Shown one piece after another: positions 27,335 to 35,931 of a stretch of DNA of 64,000 nucleotides (position 1 is the stretch's first letter; every line of letters starts with the position of its first letter). This DNA is from Clostridiales bacterium. Lineage in GTDB: Bacteria; Bacillota; Clostridia; Lachnospirales; Lachnospiraceae. The translations under genes and the position numbers were made by a program. A model generated the notes under the pieces. That model searched no databases. It saw nothing but the letters and a program-made list of their open reading frames with translations, and had not been told where the DNA came from. The stretch is from positions 1-64,000 of the forward strand of contig JAHAJA010000012.1 of the NCBI GenBank assembly GCA_018372435.1. Direction: 5' to 3'.

Positions 27335-28195
27335 GTGCAGACAGAAACTTTTTTTTCCTGCGATGATTTAAATCCGACTGTTTATTTTGTGTGTAAACAA
27401 AAGCGAGTGAAGGAGTGCATCTATCACGATCATGATTTTCCACAAATTAGTGTCATTTTATCGGGAAAAGGGAAATATTTAATTGATGATGAATTATGTG
27501 AAGTAGAAACGGGAGATGTATTGTTCTTTGATTCGGGGGTAAAACATCATAATGTAGTAACGAGTGTAAAAGATCCAATGTTAGAGTTTTTTGTAGGTTT
27601 TTCTGATATACAATTTCATAATACGCCTGAGAATTCAATAGACTTTGGTGTGTATCCTAAAATCATGCATATGAAACCAAACATGAAACAAGAAGTGAAT
27701 AAAATCTGTTATGAAATGATTGATGAATATCAATCTGGACAACCTGGAAAAGAGTTTATGATTAAGGCATATATGACTCAGTTACTGGTACAAGTAGTAC
27801 GTGGATTAACTAGTAATGTACAGAAAATTGAAGTCGAGCAATTCGAGACATACAACAGAAGTTATGCTGTTAGAAGAATCATTAATTTTTTGAGTGAGAA
27901 CTATGAACAGCGCATATCCCTTGAACAAATTGCTCATAATATGTATCTTAGTCCAGTATACATATCAAAGATATTCAAGGAAGAGACGGGAGAGTCTCCA
28001 ATTAATTATCTTATTAAGATCAGACTCGAGAGAGCGAAAGAACTTCTACAAACAAGTAGCAGTAGAAGTATAAAGAGTATAGCCAAACAAGTAGGATATG
28101 ATGATGTATATCATTTTAGTAAATTATTCAAAAAATATTATGGTATATCTCCGCTCTATTATAAGAAGAATATAAGAGAGAAGATGAATGCATAA
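27335..28195 (+). CDS. AraC-family regulator with cupin sensor domain
   Basis: 286 residues from GTG 27335. N-terminal cupin/AraC-binding domain (HDHDFPQISVILSGKG, then GDVLFFDSGVKHH) binds a small ligand, often a sugar. The C-terminal double HTH is complete (ISLEQIAHNMYLSPVYISKIF and SIKSIAKQVGYDDVYHFSKLF, both cited in part of the domain). GGGGGTG at 27323-27329 fits GTG 27335; ATG 27317 is in frame but lacks a ribosome site. The next gene, a nitroreductase, follows after 24 bp and may be its target. Confidence 0.9.
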   Translation: MQTETFFSCDDLNPTVYFVCKQKRVKECIYHDHDFPQISVILSGKGKYLIDDELCEVETGDVLFFDSGVKHHNVVTSVKDPMLEFFVGFSDIQFHNTPENSIDFGVYPKIMHMKPNMKQEVNKICYEMIDEYQSGQPGKEFMIKAYMTQLLVQVVRGLTSNVQKIEVEQFETYNRSYAVRRIINFLSENYEQRISLEQIAHNMYLSPVYISKIFKEETGESPINYLIKIRLERAKELLQTSSSRSIKSIAKQVGYDDVYHFSKLFKKYYGISPLYYKKNIREKMNA

Positions 28196-28219
28196 TTAGG
28201 AAGGGGTTTTAGAATCACG

Positions 28220-28978
28220 ATGGATATGTACGAAGCGATATGGAAGAGAAAGTCAATTTATCATTACAATATGGAAGCATTGGATGAACAAATGCTTCGA
28301 AATATCCGTGCATTTTTGGATCGTCAGATTCTCATAAAGGAGGATTGCAAAGTCGATTATGCAATCTTGTGCCAGCTAGAACAGAAGAAACCCATCATGA
28401 ACGAACTTGGTGTAGAAGCACCATACTTCATGGTTATCTATGAACATGAGGTTGAACGGTATTATCTGAATGCAGGTTATCTCCTTGGGCAATTATCCTT
28501 ATATATTACATCGAAAGGACTTGGGAGTTGTTTGGTTAATATGTCTTTTGGAAAGCGGGGAAAAGGTGATAAGAGGATTATTGCTGCGCTAGCATTTGGT
28601 AAACCCAAAACGAGTTCTAGGCTAGAAGGACATAAACCGAAACGTATTCCTATAGATTATTTGTGCGTTTATAAAGAAGAAGTGAGTCAAGATATTAAGA
28701 AGGTTATGAAGGCGGCAAGTGCGTCTCCATCTTGCATGAATAGTCAACCATGGCGATTTGTTGTATATCATAATCGTGTTCATATATTCTTGAAGAAAGA
28801 TCGTATGATTAAGAAATGGTTCCATTCGGAACAGATGGTAGATATGGGATTTATGTTATCAAATCTATTAATGGAAGCGGAGAATCTATGGTTAACAACG
28901 ACAATTGATTACGTTGATAATCTGGTAGAGAAACCGGTTAAGAATTATGTATATATATTGAGTGTAGTGTTTGAATAA
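28220..28978 (+). CDS. Nitroreductase-family protein (TM1586-like)
   Basis: 252 residues. The block KAASASPSCMNSQPWRFVV near 165 is the FMN-binding signature of the putative nitroreductase group (PF14512-like), in which the two halves of the fold are arranged in one chain; KRKSIYHY at the N-terminus is the usual first FMN contact. A flavin-dependent reductase of unknown substrate is expected. AGGAAGGGG lies about 12 bases before ATG 28220. Probably co-transcribed with the AraC gene. Confidence 0.8.
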   Translation: MDMYEAIWKRKSIYHYNMEALDEQMLRNIRAFLDRQILIKEDCKVDYAILCQLEQKKPIMNELGVEAPYFMVIYEHEVERYYLNAGYLLGQLSLYITSKGLGSCLVNMSFGKRGKGDKRIIAALAFGKPKTSSRLEGHKPKRIPIDYLCVYKEEVSQDIKKVMKAASASPSCMNSQPWRFVVYHNRVHIFLKKDRMIKKWFHSEQMVDMGFMLSNLLMEAENLWLTTTIDYVDNLVEKPVKNYVYILSVVFE

Positions 28979-29050
28979 AAAACAATCTTAATGAGGATTG
29001 TCAGGATTCATAGTTGGTATCCTGACAAAACTACATTAAGATTGTTTTTT
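28977..29050. terminator. Long bidirectional terminator
   Basis: A perfect 17-bp outer stem starting AAAAAACAATC (28977-28993 with 29034-29050) and an inner 9-bp stem TGTCAGGAT/ATCCTGACA (28999-29027). T-runs on both strands serve the two convergent genes; it overlaps the nitroreductase stop codon. Confidence 0.92.
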
Positions 29051-29056
29051 GTTATT

Positions 29057-30328
29057 CTATTGTAGAGTAGTTTTAATTGTAGTGAGATGATTTAGAGCTT
29101 CTTCATCAGTATCACCATATATAGATTTGTACAAATCAATTATATTGGCATCCCAATCAAGTAGAATTGGCCATGTAGTATTTTCATATCTTTTAGGAGC
29201 TTCATAGGCACCTTCAATAGGAATGGATTTCATTCCAACGGTAGAAACGTTAATCTCTAACATAGCATTTAGTAACTTTTCAATCTGTCCTGTTGAAAGA
29301 TTCGTTGTCACATATCCTAAGCAAGTATTCGTAGTATTAACTAATTGTATAATGCCTTGGTTTTTATATTTTTCAAAAATTGCATTCAATAAACGTCTCT
29401 GACGTAAAGTACGTCCAAAATCGTTATTAACGCCATCATAGGTCGGTACTTTACGTACACGGCAATAACCCAGCGCTTGGTTACCGTTCAATAAGTTTAT
29501 GCCTTCTTTTACATTTCGATACGCCTTGTTTGAGATATAGTTAGTAGTATTTAGGTAATTAGCTTCTTTAGCGCCTAATTGAATCTCTACTCCACCTAAA
29601 AGATCAATAATCTTTTCGAAAGAATCAAAATTAACAGATACATAGCCATCAAGATGAATCTTGTAATTTGATTCAATGGTATCTCTTAAAAGTTCTATTC
29701 CTCCGTGAGCGTATGCTGCATTAAGTTTCGTACTTTTCCACCCTGGAACACTTACATAAGAATCTCTCATGAGAGAGGAAAGTTGAACGGTGTTGTCTCT
29801 TGTATTAATGGAGGCAATAATCATAGTGTCTGTATTCCTACCGCCAAATATTTCTTCAATACCTACTAATAAGATATTAGTAACGTAATCTTCCTTACGA
29901 CCAACAATTTCTCTGGTATTCCAATCATATTCACTTACTTTTTCTTGTTCATTGATATCTGGTGTAGTAGGATCATCTTTGTTCACGGAACTAGATATAT
30001 AATTCGCTAATAGTTTCGTTATAAGACGATTACCTGGTTTGGTGAAGATAAGGAATGAAGCAAAAAGGATAATAAATGTTAATATCCCAATAAATATCTT
30101 AAGACCTGTGTGTTTCTTCTTTTTCTTTGGATAATCATCTAAGTTTGGCATATTGTTTGTATTAAAACCGTCATCCTCTCTGCTTATATTTTGTTCGTCT
30201 TCTATCTGATCGTTGACTTGCTGTTTCAAAGATTCTTTGATATTATAGAGCTCATCATCAAAACTAAAATCAGTTTGAATTTTTAGGTCTTTCATATCAT
30301 AGGACGCATTGTTGTTTTTTTCTTTCAT
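29057..30328 (-). CDS. LytR-CpsA-Psr (LCP) family glycopolymer transferase
   Basis: 423 residues. A long acidic cytoplasmic tail (about 1-75), one membrane helix (about 78-98, LKIFIGILTFIILFASFLIF) and an outer LCP domain from about 145 with TNILLVGIE, RNTDTMII, SLMRDSYVSVPG, KLNAAYAHGG and the Arg-rich NDFGRTLRQRRLLNAI. LCP proteins attach teichoic acids or capsular polymers to peptidoglycan from lipid-linked precursors. AGGGG lies 13 bases before ATG 30328. Monocistronic; no glycopolymer genes are nearby. Confidence 0.92.
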   Translation of the reverse strand: MKEKNNNASYDMKDLKIQTDFSFDDELYNIKESLKQQVNDQIEDEQNISREDDGFNTNNMPNLDDYPKKKKKHTGLKIFIGILTFIILFASFLIFTKPGNRLITKLLANYISSSVNKDDPTTPDINEQEKVSEYDWNTREIVGRKEDYVTNILLVGIEEIFGGRNTDTMIIASINTRDNTVQLSSLMRDSYVSVPGWKSTKLNAAYAHGGIELLRDTIESNYKIHLDGYVSVNFDSFEKIIDLLGGVEIQLGAKEANYLNTTNYISNKAYRNVKEGINLLNGNQALGYCRVRKVPTYDGVNNDFGRTLRQRRLLNAIFEKYKNQGIIQLVNTTNTCLGYVTTNLSTGQIEKLLNAMLEINVSTVGMKSIPIEGAYEAPKRYENTTWPILLDWDANIIDLYKSIYGDTDEEALNHLTTIKTTLQ

Positions 30329-30505
30329 AAAGTAAATTATCCCCTGTTATTTGATATAATATTACATGATTATATATATTTCTATTCTATTAAACCATAT
30401 ATTTGAGAATAATGTATTAAGATTCTTATGAATAATTCTTACGATTTTCTTAATTTTATGAAAAAAAGATATTTATGGAAATTAAGAAACTCTACGGAGC
30501 GTTGA

Positions 30506-30534
30506 TTGATTAATTCTTAATTATTAAGTATGAT
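30506..30534 (+). promoter_or_regulatory. Sigma-A promoter of HTH-superoxide reductase gene
   Basis: TTGATT (30506-30511), 17-bp spacer, TATGAT (30529-30534). Confidence 0.55.
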
Positions 30535-30553
30535 ATTGAAATAAGGAGGTTGT

Positions 30554-30598
30554 GTGAAAAATATATTTTTTACACGAAAATTTGAGCCTGCGCCCTAA
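30554..30598 (+). CDS. Possible 14-residue leader peptide
   Basis: GTG start four bases after a consensus AGGAGG (30544-30549); the frame encodes MKNIFFTRKFEPAP and stops at 30596-30598. The stop overlaps a CCTGC/GCAGG hairpin (30587-30608) placed just before the ribosome site of the HTH-superoxide reductase gene. The strong ribosome site has no other use here. Confidence 0.4.
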   Translation: MKNIFFTRKFEPAP

Positions 30599-30632
30599 TG
30601 TTTGCAGGTTACGGAAAGGCAAGGTTATTAGT

Positions 30633-31226
30633 ATGGATTGTTTAAAAGTAGGAAAGTTAATACTTCGCCTGCGTAACGAAAAAGGTTATACGCAAAAACA
30701 ATTAGCGAATGCTATGAATATAAGTGATAAGACTATATCGAAGTGGGAGAGAGGGCTTGGTTGTCCGGATGTTTCCTTACTTCATGGGTTATCCGAAGTT
30801 TTAGGCGTGAATATTGAGCAGATTTTACTAGGTGAATTAGAGACGAATGAAGTGGATGGAGGAAATATGAAGAAAATTAAATTTTATGTATGCCCAAGTT
30901 GTGGTAATATCTTAACTGCCACAGGAGAGGCAGAGATATCTTGTTGTGGTCGTAAATTAAGTGCATTAGTAGCAAAGCCAAGTGATGATAAACATAATAT
31001 TAACGTGGAAATTATAGATGATGAGTTTTATATTACGTTCGATCATGAGATGACGAAAGAGCATTATCTTATTTTCATTGCTTACGTTACCTACGACAAA
31101 GTGCTATTAGTGAAGTTATACCCAGAACAGGGTGGGGAAGTACGTATGCCAAGATTACGTGGAGGCAAATTTTATTTTGGTTGTAATAAGCATGGGCTAT
31201 GGTTAGATGCTAGTGCAGGAAAGTAA
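30633..31226 (+). CDS. XRE-type HTH fused to desulfoferrodoxin (superoxide reductase)
   Basis: 197 residues. HTH-XRE at 7-62 (TQKQLANAMNISDKTISKWE), then a desulforedoxin-like iron site (Cys87, Cys90, Cys104, Cys105) and a superoxide reductase domain with all five expected active-site iron ligands: His121, His138, His144, Cys184 and His187, plus the catalytic Lys120 before the first His. HTH-desulfoferrodoxin fusions are a known class in clostridia. It may reduce superoxide, sense it as a DNA-binding protein, or both. ATG 30633 follows AAGGT. Located just upstream of tRNA-Gly. Confidence 0.92.
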   Translation: MDCLKVGKLILRLRNEKGYTQKQLANAMNISDKTISKWERGLGCPDVSLLHGLSEVLGVNIEQILLGELETNEVDGGNMKKIKFYVCPSCGNILTATGEAEISCCGRKLSALVAKPSDDKHNINVEIIDDEFYITFDHEMTKEHYLIFIAYVTYDKVLLVKLYPEQGGEVRMPRLRGGKFYFGCNKHGLWLDASAGK

Positions 31227-31253
31227 CATTGTACGTTATTGAATAATTTGTTG

Positions 31254-31282
31254 TTGACAAAAGATAAGGTTTACGGTAATAT
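31254..31282 (+). promoter_or_regulatory. Promoter of tRNA-Gly
   Basis: Consensus TTGACA (31254-31259), 17-bp spacer, TAATAT (31277-31282), 30 bp before the tRNA. Confidence 0.6.
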
Positions 31283-31311
31283 ATATCTTGTCTTTGACAA
31301 CAACAGAATAT

Positions 31312-31383
31312 GCGCGAGTGGCTCAGTGGTGGAGTATCGCCTTGCCAAGGCGAGGGTCGCGGGTTCGAATCCCGTCTCGCGCT
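31312..31383 (+). tRNA. tRNA-Gly (GCC)
   Basis: 72-nt cloverleaf: acceptor GCGCGAG/CTCGCGC (31312-31318, 31376-31382), anticodon loop TTGCCAA with GCC at 31344-31346, T arm with GGTTCGAATCC. CCA is not encoded. Confidence 0.98.
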
Positions 31384-31396
31384 TAATTGAAAATTG

Positions 31397-31433
31397 CAGG
31401 AAAGCTAGTAAATTCAAGCTTTCCTGTTTTTTT
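31397..31433 (+). terminator. Terminator after tRNA-Gly
   Basis: CAGGAAAGCT/AGCTTTCCTG (31397-31406, 31417-31426) followed by seven T. Confidence 0.9.
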
Positions 31434-31518
31434 GTGTCAAGAAATTATGTGTACAGGATGTGTGCAACATCCTTTTATGTGGTGCCATTTCTTATTCAAC
31501 AACTATAAGTTATGCTAA

Positions 31519-31866
31519 GAGGGTTTACAGTATCATGCGATAGAAATACAAGAGGAAGCTTTTACACCACGAGATTATCAAAAGCCGACTTTAGACTTTA
31601 CGGATATTTTGACAACTATGCAAATAAAAATCAAAATCCGTATTCATAAATCTATAGTAGACAGGGTACTTGATTTTTGCACTTATGAACATTTTTCGCC
31701 TGACGGTAATGAGCATTACACTGTTAGTTTTCCTTTCATAGAGAACGATTACTACTACAATATTCTTTTCAGTTTTGGGGATAAGTGCGAGTGTTTAGAG
31801 CCGTTACATATCCGCACAGAAATGAAGCGTAGAATACATGATATAGCTACCATATATGAAAGTTAA
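31519..31866 (+). pseudogene. 3' remnant of a WYL-domain (YafY-type) regulator
   Basis: An open frame after TAA 31516-31518 reads EAFTPRDYQKP, then IKIRIHKSIVDRVLDF, HYTVSFPF, NILFSFGDKCECLEP and IRTEMKRRI. These are the last strand and C-terminal extension of WYL-domain HTH regulators. The HTH and most of the WYL domain (about 200 residues) are missing and there is no start codon with a ribosome site. It lies just behind tRNA-Gly, a usual site of insertion and loss. Confidence 0.8.
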
Positions 31867-31914
31867 TACATGGAGTAAGATGAAAAAGACAAACGTAAAA
31901 TTGGAAATATATGC

Positions 31915-31943
31915 TTGAAATAAGATGTCATATAATTTATAAT
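31915..31943 (+). promoter_or_regulatory. Sigma-A promoter without an intact gene
   Basis: TTGAAA (31915-31920), 17-bp spacer, consensus TATAAT (31938-31943). It points at a 10-codon ORF and a terminator. Confidence 0.6.
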
Positions 31944-31997
31944 AATTAAGATAGTGCAAAAAACTTCAATTTGCTTACGAAAGGGGCTGACTAAATT

Positions 31998-32030
31998 ATG
32001 AATAACATTGAAAAGGTGATTAATCAATAA
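31998..32030 (+). CDS. 10-codon mini-ORF
   Basis: ATG 31998 preceded by AAAGGGGCTGA, encoding MNNIEKVINQ and stopping at 32028-32030. Either a leader peptide or the first codons of a lost gene. Confidence 0.3.
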   Translation: MNNIEKVINQ

Positions 32031-32101
32031 TTTAATATTGTAGTATGCAGAATTTTACTTCTTGTGTACAAGGAACCCTATTGTAACTACTGTATAATCT
32101 G

Positions 32102-32125
32102 ACTTGCCAATAGGCAAGTTTTTTT
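32102..32125 (+). terminator. Rho-independent terminator
   Basis: ACTTGCC-AATA-GGCAAGT (32102-32119) followed by seven T. Together with the promoter at 31915 it bounds a transcript of about 175 nt. Confidence 0.85.
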
Positions 32126-32155
32126 ATACTCAAAATTGGAGGAAAAGAGTGAACT

Positions 32156-32335
32156 ATGAACAAATTAGACAATTGTGACTTTGATAAGGTAATACATTTA
32201 ATCAAATCTCGAAATGAATTATCTGTGCTTTCGGTTATAAAAGGTGCTATGCCTGGTGAAATATATGTAAACAACACAGATTATCCAACTACTGTATTGA
32301 TAAAGAAACCAAGTTTGGTTAGATTTTCTACATAA
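32156..32335 (+). pseudogene. N-terminal fragment of a GNAT acetyltransferase
   Basis: 59 codons with a GGAGG upstream. The segment LSVLSVIKGAMPGEIYVNN followed by a YPTTVLI-like strand matches the start of PF12746-type GNAT proteins (compare the intact genes at 49199 and 53697). The catalytic half is missing and the frame ends after 59 residues. Confidence 0.65.
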
Positions 32336-32398
32336 AAAAAGATGGGGTAAATTAACGTTTATAAATTGAATATAATTTGTATTTTGGAGGTGAGGATT

Positions 32399-32770
32399 AT
32401 GACTTTTATACCAACATTACACTGTGGAGGTCGTTGTGAGGAAGCGATTGAGTTATATAAAAAAGCTTTTAATTTAGAAGTAGATTGGCAGGGAAAAGAT
32501 GAAGAGACAAACCTTATATACCATACCGAAGCGCGAATAGGTAAACAAAGGATTAGGTTGTCTGATGGTGGCACAGAACGAGAGCAAATTCAAGTAGATT
32601 CTTTATTCCTTACTGTGATATTTGATACAGTTTCAGATGTCGAGAGAGTATTTGATATTTTAAAAGAAGGAGGAACTGTTATACAAGCACCTCATAATCC
32701 AGATTTTGCAACCTACATGAGCGAACTAAAAGACAAATTTGGCTTTAAGTGGTTCTTAATGGTTGATTAA
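32399..32770 (+). CDS. PhnB-like VOC-family protein
   Basis: 123 residues. FIPTLHCGGRCEEAIELYKKAF at the N-terminus (cited in part of the domain) and SLFLTVIFD then DKFGFKWFLM at the end are typical of the PhnB/3-demethylubiquinone methyltransferase-like branch of the vicinal oxygen chelate fold. Function of these small bacterial proteins is generally unassigned. ATG 32399 follows GGAGGTGA. The next gene encodes a second VOC protein 39 bp downstream, so a two-gene unit is likely. Confidence 0.87.
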   Translation: MTFIPTLHCGGRCEEAIELYKKAFNLEVDWQGKDEETNLIYHTEARIGKQRIRLSDGGTEREQIQVDSLFLTVIFDTVSDVERVFDILKEGGTVIQAPHNPDFATYMSELKDKFGFKWFLMVD

Positions 32771-32809
32771 AAGTGTTTTCATTATGAGTTTAGTGGAGGT
32801 GGGTATAAT

Positions 32810-33199
32810 ATGAAATTGGAATTTGGAGCTATAGGAATATGTGTTAATAATATTAAGACAATGGTTGAATTCTACAGGAATGTTATCGGTCTTGATATTG
32901 AATGGGATGGAGGGCCATTTGCTGGAGTTCGAATGTCAAATGGTGTTTTCTTTAATTTATATCATGGAGAGCATATAACAAAGCTAGATGGTATTAATAA
33001 AACATTTCAGGTTACTTGTACTACTGTGAATGGAGAAGATTTTACCCCTGATGATGTTGATAAGGAATATAACCGTATGATCCAGGCTGGTGCCCAGGCC
33101 GTAATACCTCCTATAGATGCACCTTATGGAATGAGAATTGCTTATGTGGCAGACCCAGAAGGAAATCAGATAGAAATATGTTGTCCTTTGGAAGACTAA
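32810..33199 (+). CDS. Glyoxalase/VOC-family protein
   Basis: 129 residues. Two beta-alpha-beta-beta-beta units: IGICVNNIKTMVEFYRNVIGL at the N-terminus (given in part) and ADPEGNQIEICCPL at the C-terminus, where Glu is the usual metal ligand of the fold. Substrate unknown; the family includes glyoxalase I, dioxygenases and antibiotic-binding proteins. GGAGGTGGG precedes ATG 32810. Probably co-transcribed with the PhnB-like gene. Confidence 0.87.
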   Translation: MKLEFGAIGICVNNIKTMVEFYRNVIGLDIEWDGGPFAGVRMSNGVFFNLYHGEHITKLDGINKTFQVTCTTVNGEDFTPDDVDKEYNRMIQAGAQAVIPPIDAPYGMRIAYVADPEGNQIEICCPLED

Positions 33200-33349
33200 T
33201 CGTAGTTATTTCTTAACGGTATTAAGTTATTTTAATTATCGTTCATCAAAGTGGTGGTTTACATAATCTTAAGGATAGTCTCTAGGAGAGTACTAATATT
33301 AATTCTCAGCTTTTTTTAATTTAAATTACGAAATTATTCTTTTTTATAT

Positions 33350-33769
33350 CTAGCCAGTATTTTCCATAAGCACTACTAAGTCAGTAATTTTCTCCTTGAT
33401 TTTATCAATATTAATTCCAGTAAATACGAATTGGATTGAACTTAGAGCTTCGGTAGGATAAGGATAATAGGAAGCGGTACTTGCAGGGTCAAACTTTAAT
33501 GTAATTTGAGCTATTTCGTCTGTGTAACCAAAAATACTTACCATAGGTGATAGACTATACATCAAACTATAATCGCTACTTATAGATTCTAAGGTATAAT
33601 CAGTAAGTTTTTGTTTACACTCATCAACATTCATTCCGAAGGATAGTGATTTGATTGGAGAAGAGATACCATAGGACGTTGATTTCTCTTTTGTTTTACT
33701 TGCACAGGCTGTAAGAAGAATGATTGAAAAGAGAAGTAATAATATTGTGGCTAATTTTAATTTTTTCAT
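33350..33769 (-). CDS. Small lipoprotein of unknown function
   Basis: 139 residues. Signal peptide with lipobox LLTAC (Cys22). The mature part begins with a Lys/Ser/Thr linker and has no recognised domain; SLSFGMNVDECKQKL resembles the paired-helix start of surface lipoprotein modules. GGAGG lies six bases before ATG 33769. Stands alone between terminator-poor AT-rich gaps; the 33770-34125 gap holds only a 13-bp palindrome (33944-33956) of unknown use. Confidence 0.7.
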   Translation of the reverse strand: MKKLKLATILLLLFSIILLTACASKTKEKSTSYGISSPIKSLSFGMNVDECKQKLTDYTLESISSDYSLMYSLSPMVSIFGYTDEIAQITLKFDPASTASYYPYPTEALSSIQFVFTGINIDKIKEKITDLVVLMENTG

Positions 33770-34125
33770 CGTAACCTCCAGATACAATACTTTATGTATG
33801 GAATTTGATTTATTGTTATGATTTTCTGTTTTGTGGTACTCTCATTTAACAATATAGAGTTATTTGGAGTGTAATACAAGTAAGCAAGCACAGTTGGTAT
33901 GAATAGAGACATAGTTAGTTAATTTGTGACTGAATACGGATAGTACAATTATTGTAATTATGAGATAAATATGTCGATTCTTGAAATGTGTTAATAGATT
34001 TTTATGGAGTTAGTTAATCAGTATATAAAGTAAAAATATCGTATGTTAATTCATAAACACATATGATAATATTATCTCAATTGTCAGTAGCTAAGTTTAT
34101 AATTTCTACCAGAAAAGGAGTAATT

Positions 34126-34914
34126 ATGATAAATAAAGAGAAATATCCAATATTAGAATTTGATATAGATAAAGAAGCAAAACTTGAACCTATGCAAAAA
34201 ATAAACAATAACAATAATCATGATAAAATATCGCTACCTGAATATTGTGTTATAACTTACTTCAAAAGTGTTATTGAAATGAAGAAGGAGCACAAAGAAC
34301 TGATTCAAGTTTCCTGTTTAGCGTCAGAATCCTTAGATATTCCTATATATGAAACGAAATATAAAGACAAACAAATATGCCTTGTTTTAGGATGCCTAGG
34401 AGCTGCTGGAGCTGCTTATGAACTTGAGCAACTTATCGCCCTGGGGTGTAAAAAATTCGTTGTCTGTGGTGGAGCGGGTGTATTGCAAAAAGATATTTCT
34501 GTAGGACATATTATTTTACCTTGTACAGCTGTACGGGATGAAGGATTATCATATCATTACATAAAGCCGTCAAGAGAGATATCATGCAGAGAAGAAACGG
34601 TAAAGAAAATAGAATTGCTATTACAGCAAGAAAATATCCCTTATATTAAGGGTAAAACATGGACTACGGATGCTATTTTCCGTGAAACCCGAGACAAAAT
34701 TGCTTTAAGAGTATCAGAAGGCTGTTTAACTGTAGAGATGGAATCTTCAGCATTATTGGCTGTATCACAGTTTCGGAACGTTGAATTAGTACAATTAATT
34801 TACGGTGGGGATGATCTGAGTAATGTTATATGGGATGGACGTCAATGTGTAGATCGTACACAAATTCGTGAAGAACTAGTAAATCTATCATTGCGTATAT
34901 GCACAAAACTATAG
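34126..34914 (+). CDS. Nucleoside phosphorylase (uridine phosphorylase-like)
   Basis: 262 residues, PNP_UDP_1 family. Phosphate-loop region CLGAAGAAYELEQLI near residue 95, GHIILPCTAVRDEG near 125, and the nucleoside-binding LTVEMESSALLAVSQF near 205 with the conserved Glu-Met-Glu. It should cleave a nucleoside with phosphate; pyrimidine preference is suggested but not proven. AAAAGGAG precedes ATG 34126; upstream in-frame codons lack a ribosome site. Its 3' end overlaps an acetyltransferase remnant. Confidence 0.87.
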   Translation: MINKEKYPILEFDIDKEAKLEPMQKINNNNNHDKISLPEYCVITYFKSVIEMKKEHKELIQVSCLASESLDIPIYETKYKDKQICLVLGCLGAAGAAYELEQLIALGCKKFVVCGGAGVLQKDISVGHIILPCTAVRDEGLSYHYIKPSREISCREETVKKIELLLQQENIPYIKGKTWTTDAIFRETRDKIALRVSEGCLTVEMESSALLAVSQFRNVELVQLIYGGDDLSNVIWDGRQCVDRTQIREELVNLSLRICTKL

Positions 34915-35072
34915 AATGTAAAGATCGTAATATTGCAAAAGTAATGATTAGTTGTGATCTTGATAATCTAGCAAGTGAGAAAACGATTATTGCAAACGGC
35001 GGAGTTTTTGAAAAAAATGTTTGCGTAGACGGAGATACTATAAAAAGGTATTGGATTAATTTAATCAATTAA
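34899..35072 (+). pseudogene. C-terminal fragment of a GNAT acetyltransferase
   Basis: 57 codons overlapping the phosphorylase end. The frame reads KVMISCDLDNLASEKTIIA, then NGGVFEKNVCVDGD and IKRYWINL, which is the last part of the GNAT fold (motif B: the NxASxxxxxxNGG block). The acetyl-CoA-binding core is missing and there is no ribosome site. Confidence 0.75.
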
Positions 35073-35087
35073 AAGGGAGAAACAATT

Positions 35088-35765
35088 ATGATAAAAGCAA
35101 TATTTTTTGACTTGTTTTTTACACTTATTTATCCTCACTATTCGCTAGAAGATAATGAATATGACATACTAAATGTTACCGAGGAGGAGTGGGAACTTTG
35201 TGCAGAGAACTCTGTGTTATATGAGGAACGTGCTTTGGGGAGAGTGGACACAGAAGACGAAATTATAGATAAGATGCTTAACTTGTTTCCGCATAAAATC
35301 GATAAAGGACAACGAGAAAAAGTATTGGTTAGTAGATTAAACAGAATGAAAAGGGCATTAGACTATGTAGATGAGGAGATAGTTTATACCTTAGAAGAAT
35401 TAAAGAAACATAAGATTAAATTATGTCTAATCAGTAATGCAGATGTGATTGATTGCAAGTATTGGCAGCAATCAATACTAAGTACATATTTTGATGAAGT
35501 AATCTTCTCGTGTAAAGTGGGTTTATTAAAACCAGATGTAAGAATATATACATTAGCAATGGAACGAATGGGTGTAACTGCTAGTGAAAGTTTATTCGTA
35601 GGTGATGGTGGCTCGAATGAATTGTTTGGTGCAAAACAAGCAAAGATGAGAACGGTATTAACAGAATATCTAGAAAGAAAAGAAGAGGATCAAAGAAAAA
35701 GAATTCTTCAAAGCGCAGATATAAGAATAGATAGATTTCAGGAGCTTTTACAGTATATAGATTAA
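35088..35765 (+). CDS. HAD-superfamily hydrolase with altered motif I
   Basis: 225 residues. Motif I reads FFDLFFTL: the nucleophile Asp9 is present but the second Asp (acid/base in DxDGT) is Phe. Motif II is LISNAD, motif III Lys lies in KVGLLKPD and motif IV is VGDGGSNE. Loss of the second Asp is seen in dehalogenase-like members, so phosphatase activity is doubtful. AAAAGGGAG precedes ATG 35088. The upstream gap is 15 bp from the GNAT remnant. Confidence 0.85.
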   Translation: MIKAIFFDLFFTLIYPHYSLEDNEYDILNVTEEEWELCAENSVLYEERALGRVDTEDEIIDKMLNLFPHKIDKGQREKVLVSRLNRMKRALDYVDEEIVYTLEELKKHKIKLCLISNADVIDCKYWQQSILSTYFDEVIFSCKVGLLKPDVRIYTLAMERMGVTASESLFVGDGGSNELFGAKQAKMRTVLTEYLERKEEDQRKRILQSADIRIDRFQELLQYID

Positions 35766-35931
35766 ATTATTGTATGAAAACATAGAGGTGAAATGCTGTA
35801 TAAGCAGATGTTAGAATCAAATGCCAATTTATAAACTAGATAAGAAGGGGGAACGTAGTAGACCGTATTATATGTAATGAAAGGAACAAAATCTTATTTT
35901 ATGATGTTATACAGTTTACTATTAAGAATAT

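Noticed and set aside
31239..31508. 89-codon open frame over the tRNA-Gly region
   Set aside because: It reads through the tRNA and its terminator and resembles the translated tRNA sequence; no ribosome site fits.
32031..32101. Possible T-box because of the GGAACC before a terminator
   Set aside because: The conserved T-box bulge sequence and specifier loop are absent.
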